From NCBI GenBank assembly GCA_963710865.1, contig CAVQBR010000002.1, forward strand, positions 930,001 through 994,000: 64,000 nt of DNA, given 5' to 3'. This stretch comes from PRDV01 sp963710865 (GTDB taxonomy: Bacteria > Babelota > Babeliae > Babelales > Babelaceae). The position numbers and the translations under genes are program-made. Positions 60,093 to 64,000 of the stretch are shown here, piece by piece (the stretch's first letter is position 1; the number at the start of each line of letters is the position of its first letter). The notes beneath the pieces are model-generated. The model did no database searches. It was given only the letters and a program-made list of their open reading frames with translations, and was not told where the DNA came from.

Positions 60093-61145
60093 ATGAGAAA
60101 CTTTGTAGATAAATTTTTACCAGCGCGCAGGTTCTTTAGTTTGTTTTCAAATGATTTAGCGATCGATTTAGGAACTGCAAATACCTTAGTCTATGTTCCT
60201 AACAAGGGGATAGTTCTTAATGAGCCATCAGTAGTGGCAGTGAAAGCAAATACAAATCATGTACTTGCCGCAGGCAAGCGAGCTAAGGAAATGCTTGGAA
60301 AAACACCGGAGAGTATCGTCGCCTGCAGACCAATGCGGGATGGTGTGATAGCAAACTTTGAGTTAACGGAAAGTATGCTTCGCTACTTTATTCGTATAGT
60401 TCATGATAATAGGAGAACATTGGTGCGTCCTCGTATGATTATTGGACTGCCTTCTGGTATTACTCAAGTAGAAAGGCGCGCTGTTGAAGACTGTGCAAAA
60501 CAGGCTGGCGCACGTGAAGTATATACTATTATGGAACCTATGGCTGCAGCTATAGGTGCGGGACTTCCTGTACAGGATCCCTCAGGAAGTATGATCGTTG
60601 ATATTGGTGGTGGAACTACTGAAGTTGCCGTTATCAGTTTGAAAGACGTGGTATTTTGTCGATCTATTCGCGTTGGTGGTGATGAGATGGATCGAGCTAT
60701 TGTTCAGTATGTAAAACGCAAATATAATCTGTTGATCGGTGAGCGCACTGCTGAAATGATTAAGATGCAAATCGGAACCGTTATGCCTTCAGAGAAAGTA
60801 GAAGCGGTGGAAGTAAAAGGGCGCGATCTTATGACTGGTGTCCCAAAGACTATAAAGCTGACGAGCGTTGAAGTCCGAGAATCATTACTTGAGACTGTAT
60901 CGAGTATTATTCAAGTTGTTCGTGAAGCTCTTGAAAATACCCCGCCAGAGTTATCCTCAGATCTCGTTGATAGAGGTATTATGCTTGCAGGTGGTGGCTC
61001 AATGCTTTCCGGTCTTGATAAACTGATCTCTCTTGAAACAGGCCTACCGGTTAGCATAGCAGAGAGTCCCCTCTTCTGTGTGGTAAATGGTGCTGGTAAA
61101 GTTCTTGAGGAACTGGATTTCTTTAAAGATGCATTGTTTAAGTGA
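60093..61145 (+). CDS. mreB: Rod-shape actin homologue MreB
   Basis: This 350-residue protein forms membrane-bound filaments that organise cell-wall synthesis. It shows SNDLAIDLGTANTLVYV (phosphate 1), NEPSVVAV, MIIGLPSGITQVERRAVED, MEPMAAAIGAGLPVQDPSG, MIVDIGGGTTEVAVISL (phosphate 2), and IMLAGGGSMLSGLD (adenosine motif). Length is normal. mreC and mreD do not follow; an orphan TnpB-type right end and a large convergent gene come next. GGAG precedes the ATG. Confidence 0.96.
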   Translation: MRNFVDKFLPARRFFSLFSNDLAIDLGTANTLVYVPNKGIVLNEPSVVAVKANTNHVLAAGKRAKEMLGKTPESIVACRPMRDGVIANFELTESMLRYFIRIVHDNRRTLVRPRMIIGLPSGITQVERRAVEDCAKQAGAREVYTIMEPMAAAIGAGLPVQDPSGSMIVDIGGGTTEVAVISLKDVVFCRSIRVGGDEMDRAIVQYVKRKYNLLIGERTAEMIKMQIGTVMPSEKVEAVEVKGRDLMTGVPKTIKLTSVEVRESLLETVSSIIQVVREALENTPPELSSDLVDRGIMLAGGGSMLSGLDKLISLETGLPVSIAESPLFCVVNGAGKVLEELDFFKDALFK

Positions 61146-61243
61146 ATCTCACCAGCTCAGCTGGTGATTCTAGCTTCACCGAGCGGACGCCCACTCTCCA
61201 CTAGCCTTTACCGGCCTGAGCCTGAAGGGTTAAACAGACGGAA
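61146..61243 (-). repeat. Orphan TnpB-element right end / guide-RNA scaffold after mreB
   Basis: Read on the minus strand, this carries TTCAGGCTCAGG (end of a tnpB frame: LQAQ), then GGCTAG-GGAGAGTGG and CGCTCGGTGAAGCTAGAATC, as in 48820-48892 of the intact element. A perfect hairpin follows (TCACCAGC 61149-61156 with GCTGGTGA 61060-type arm at 61160-61167) and the end AGATTCAC. No tnpB is attached. If transcribed, the guide would begin in the mreB 3' coding end, antisense to it. Confidence 0.75.
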
Positions 61244-61256
61244 TGAACTTGTATGG

Positions 61257-61285
61257 GGCTCAGTAGGATGTTCTCCTACTGAGCC
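61257..61285 (-). terminator. Hairpin after the beta-helix gene
   Basis: GGCTCAGTAGGA (61257-61268) pairs with TCCTACTGAGCC (61274-61285). It lies 10 bases past the stop of the minus-strand beta-helix gene; no strong T-run follows. Confidence 0.65.
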
Positions 61286-61294
61286 GAAATTCAA

Positions 61295-64000
61295 TTATTG
61301 CTTAGTCGGCAGTAACTGTGTGGCTTGGAATCCATAACTATTTGGAATAGCTGCCCACATACCGGTACTCCAGATAGCAAGATCATTGCTTGGATCAGGA
61401 GCTAAAGATGACAAGTCTCCCCATCTCTGGCCAATGTTACCATTACCATAGTTATTCAATGGTCCAAAGTTAAAAGAATTAGTCGTATTATCGGTAAGTA
61501 GTACTGGATCTCTCAAAGTCCCGAGGGGATCAGTAGCCTTTCGTCCTGCATAAAAAACATTAATATAGTCATTGCTTCCAGATACCGTTCCTTCGATAAC
61601 GAGATCACCATTTTTATTGGTCATAATAGCTGGAATGTAATAAAACTTAGGAGTATCAGTTATCTCCGGATCATAGACCGTGCCCCATTGTACTAATGCC
61701 GGACAGGTTGTCTCTGTTTCGATACCGCATCCATTGCCCGTTGGATCACCAGTTAAATCAAATTGATACCACCGTACTCCAACGCGGTCTCCACCAGGAT
61801 TACCTGTTCCAGTGTAATCAACTTGGATGTTATGACATACATACAACTGCTTATTCCGGACGTGAGGAGCGTTTAATTTAGAGGCTGTTGTTTGCAAATA
61901 CATAGCATTGACATTCCCTGGTGGAAGCTCAAGCGTTGTATACAGATTCCCCTTAAAAGGAGCATTTGCTGGATCGGCATAATCTGGAACATCTAAGACG
62001 ATAAGTTGCCCCAAGGTTGGTTGACTGGAGCCAGGGTTTAGGATGCGATAGAAAAAGAGTTGATTATAAGTACAACATTCTGTGGGAGTGAAAGGAGGAG
62101 GACAAAATGGAACAATGTTAGACAGGCAGGGATATTCAAAGCCTGGCGCATTAATCAGATATCCAAATGTTGCATCCGGATCAAAGTTGTCCGCTGGAGG
62201 CGTAAATTCAGAGATAGTTTCCAATATTCCTGGGATTACGGTAAATGCTGGAGAAGTGTTTCCTGTGGTTATCGAGCTGTTAGGTATAACAACTGTTGAC
62301 GTTCCAAGATAATTTTTAGTAGTCGTATCGAATGTATCAAGGCTAATATAGACAGCATTCACATCAGTTGCTAATTGTTGGTAATCAAGTAGCGCATGTC
62401 CGTCAGCGGGAATATTTTGCGGAACAAGTTGTTCATTGGTAAGGGTGATGATCGTCCAGACGGTCTCAGGTGTTATTACGCCAGAATCGCTCCACGCTAT
62501 AATGAGCTCTGAAGGATAGCCAATATCCTGATTCTCGGCACTCAAGATCCACCGATTAAGAAAGCGGCTATAGGTAATACGAGGATCACCTATGCTCGCA
62601 CCAAGAAAACTTGGTCCATCAATGTTTAGGACACCATCAGGTCTTCCTGTTGCTTTATCAAAGCTACGTATAATTGCATAACTCATTAAAATGTACTGCT
62701 GAGGGCCGACCCAGCCGCTTGGATTTGCCGCACCACCGTTATAATTAAATCCTATTGCATCGCTAACCGTTGCAGCAGTAAAATTCAAACCTATCGTTTG
62801 AGAGGGCTGAGAGAGCAAGCGCTTCATTGATTGATTCACCTTGGGCATTGAAGCAACTTTAGTCGAGTGTGCAGAATCTTTCCTAGAGTCAGTACCATCA
62901 ATCCGTTTACCGCGTTTCTTAAGGCCACGACCCGACTCAGTCAGAGCATCAACCTCTTGTTGGAGCCCTACTATACTAGTGCTTCCAAGCTCACCGATAC
63001 TATTGTCTGATGTGCCACCTAACCCGCCATTCAAACCAAGCTGTATGCCATTTCCTTGATTAGCAAGCGGTATCGTGCCTGTACGGTCGGTACCAATGTA
63101 ATTATTCAGTACTAAGTTGCCTGTAGCATTTGGTGTACTATAGATAAGAATGCCACCCATGCCATTGCCGGAAATGACGTTTTCTTGACCTGCTTCTGTA
63201 CCGCCAATCGTATTTTGATTATTATTGATTTCAATACCATAGCGCGTATTTTGCAATGTCTTGCCTCCAGAAGCATCGGTCCCTATGTAATTTCCCTGAA
63301 CTATATTAAGCATTGCCGTAGGAGGAGAATACTCATTTTGACCAATACGAATACCGGTACCATTTCCAGAGATAAGGTTTTTTAAAATGCTATTTCCACT
63401 TGATCCCCGTTCAAGCTCTATACCGGCATTAGCATTGCCGAGAGATTGAGTTCCTGTAACATCTGTACCTATGTAATTTCCTTGAATTGTAGCCCCATTT
63501 GTGCTAATGAAGATGAGTCCGTAAATGGCACTTCCAGAGATTATATTTCTTTCAAGGGCTCCCCCTCCGACAAGAATTCCAGTATCAACAAACGAACTCA
63601 ACCCCATCAATGAGTTACCCAGCGCTATCGTTCCGGACTTATCCGTACCGATATAATTATTTTGGATGACTGTTCCCCGAGTGCGAACTGAGCAAATAGA
63701 TCCACCACGAATACCGTAGGAATCAGTGACTAGAAAGCCAAAGCTTCCCGCGATAACATTTCGATCGGCAGGGTCGCTCGTTCCAATAACCGTATTTTGT
63801 GCTCCATGAAAACCAATACCTGTGCGATTGGCCATTTCTTGCATGCCGCTCACGTCAGTCCCAATGAAGCAACCTTTAACAGAAATTCCGGTGACTGGCC
63901 CATTTACGGAGTCAATCAAGATTCCATTTTCAAGCCACTGATTAATTACTAATCCTCGTACTACGCTGCCATCAGATCCGGTCGTAAAATGAAGTCCATT
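61295..64000 (-). CDS. Large exported-type right-handed beta-helix protein, partial (5' end beyond the window)
   Basis: The frame is open through base 64000, so at least 902 residues are seen without the start. The first 320 residues are parallel beta-helix repeats with the pattern N-V-I-x-G-S/N ... G-x-x-I-x-x-N-Y-I-G-T-D-x-(T/S)-G-T-x-x-L-x-N (for example VISGNGMGGILIYS and LNNYIGTDRTGTIPLANQGN). A Lys/Ser-rich joint follows, then about 500 residues with strand-rich segments (RITYSRFLNRWILSAENQD, PAIMTNKNGDLVIEGTVSGS) that may form a beta-propeller. The C-terminus (QLLPTKQ) has no anchor motif. It is probably a surface or secreted protein; ligand unknown. Confidence 0.75.
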   Translation of the reverse strand, partial: NGLHFTTGSDGSVVRGLVINQWLENGILIDSVNGPVTGISVKGCFIGTDVSGMQEMANRTGIGFHGAQNTVIGTSDPADRNVIAGSFGFLVTDSYGIRGGSICSVRTRGTVIQNNYIGTDKSGTIALGNSLMGLSSFVDTGILVGGGALERNIISGSAIYGLIFISTNGATIQGNYIGTDVTGTQSLGNANAGIELERGSSGNSILKNLISGNGTGIRIGQNEYSPPTAMLNIVQGNYIGTDASGGKTLQNTRYGIEINNNQNTIGGTEAGQENVISGNGMGGILIYSTPNATGNLVLNNYIGTDRTGTIPLANQGNGIQLGLNGGLGGTSDNSIGELGSTSIVGLQQEVDALTESGRGLKKRGKRIDGTDSRKDSAHSTKVASMPKVNQSMKRLLSQPSQTIGLNFTAATVSDAIGFNYNGGAANPSGWVGPQQYILMSYAIIRSFDKATGRPDGVLNIDGPSFLGASIGDPRITYSRFLNRWILSAENQDIGYPSELIIAWSDSGVITPETVWTIITLTNEQLVPQNIPADGHALLDYQQLATDVNAVYISLDTFDTTTKNYLGTSTVVIPNSSITTGNTSPAFTVIPGILETISEFTPPADNFDPDATFGYLINAPGFEYPCLSNIVPFCPPPFTPTECCTYNQLFFYRILNPGSSQPTLGQLIVLDVPDYADPANAPFKGNLYTTLELPPGNVNAMYLQTTASKLNAPHVRNKQLYVCHNIQVDYTGTGNPGGDRVGVRWYQFDLTGDPTGNGCGIETETTCPALVQWGTVYDPEITDTPKFYYIPAIMTNKNGDLVIEGTVSGSNDYINVFYAGRKATDPLGTLRDPVLLTDNTTNSFNFGPLNNYGNGNIGQRWGDLSSLAPDPSNDLAIWSTGMWAAIPNSYGFQATQLLPTKQ

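Overview
The window most likely comes from a host-associated Gram-negative bacterium with a reduced genome. The best guess by gene style is Candidatus Dependentiae (TM6) or a similar protist endosymbiont. Supporting points are very large exported ankyrin proteins, many lineage-specific proteins with signal peptides, an outer membrane (BamA, a beta-barrel protein, SurA/PpiC-like chaperones), scattered single housekeeping genes instead of long operons, and decaying gene copies. This assignment is inference; no rRNA gene lies in the window.

Layout. 1-1000: the 3' end of atpA, tRNA-Arg(UCU) and an AAMDC/Mth938-like gene. 1.4-3.9 kb: an exported alpha/beta hydrolase and a frameshifted pseudogene. 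3.9-7.6 kb: a giant ankyrin gene broken by one frameshift. 7.7-9.8 kb: four small exported proteins on the minus strand, with two near-identical promoters and a cluster of GTCACAAA octamers. 9.8-12.6 kb: rpe and groES-groEL. 12.6-17.4 kb: a rearranged region with an exported ankyrin-phospholipase D fusion, a palindromic element, a decayed N-terminal copy of a secreted protein gene, a decayed 3' copy of groEL, and a convergent pair (exported J-domain protein and TIKI/EreA-like protein). 17.6-20.4 kb: class I aldolase, ftsI and an ftsL-like gene. 20.4-22.0 kb: an IscB transposon with a likely omega RNA, beside an AAA ATPase that lacks its usual C-terminal domain. 23-30.7 kb: an AbiEi remnant, an exported kinase-like protein, bamA, cysS, a DUF4143 ATPase and an unknown exported protein. 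31.1-33.7 kb: an APH-type kinase and a frameshifted AAA/PD-(D/E)XK protein. 33.8-35.6 kb: a second copy of the convergent TIKI-like/J-domain pair. 36-40.8 kb: thioredoxin, a four-Cache-repeat exported protein, LysE, murB and trhO. 41-43 kb: an exported protein made largely of two perfect minisatellites. 44-47.3 kb: pheT-lspA-comF. 47.7-48.9 kb: a TnpB element. 49-53.6 kb: two more exported ankyrin proteins. 54-61 kb: two SurA/PpiC-like chaperones, sbcD, glmU, tRNA-Ser(CGA), an outer-membrane barrel protein and mreB. 61.1-61.2 kb: an orphan TnpB-type right end. 61.3-64 kb: a large right-handed beta-helix protein running off the window.

Together the conserved genes cover envelope building (bamA, murB, glmU, ftsI, mreB, lspA, surA-like), protein folding and redox (groESL, trxA) and translation (cysS, pheT, trhO, tRNAs). 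Between them lies a large set of predicted exported proteins with eukaryote-like domains (ankyrin, J domain, PLD, kinase-like). The set fits an intracellular bacterium that acts on a host cell, but no secretion system is seen in the window, so export beyond the periplasm is inference.
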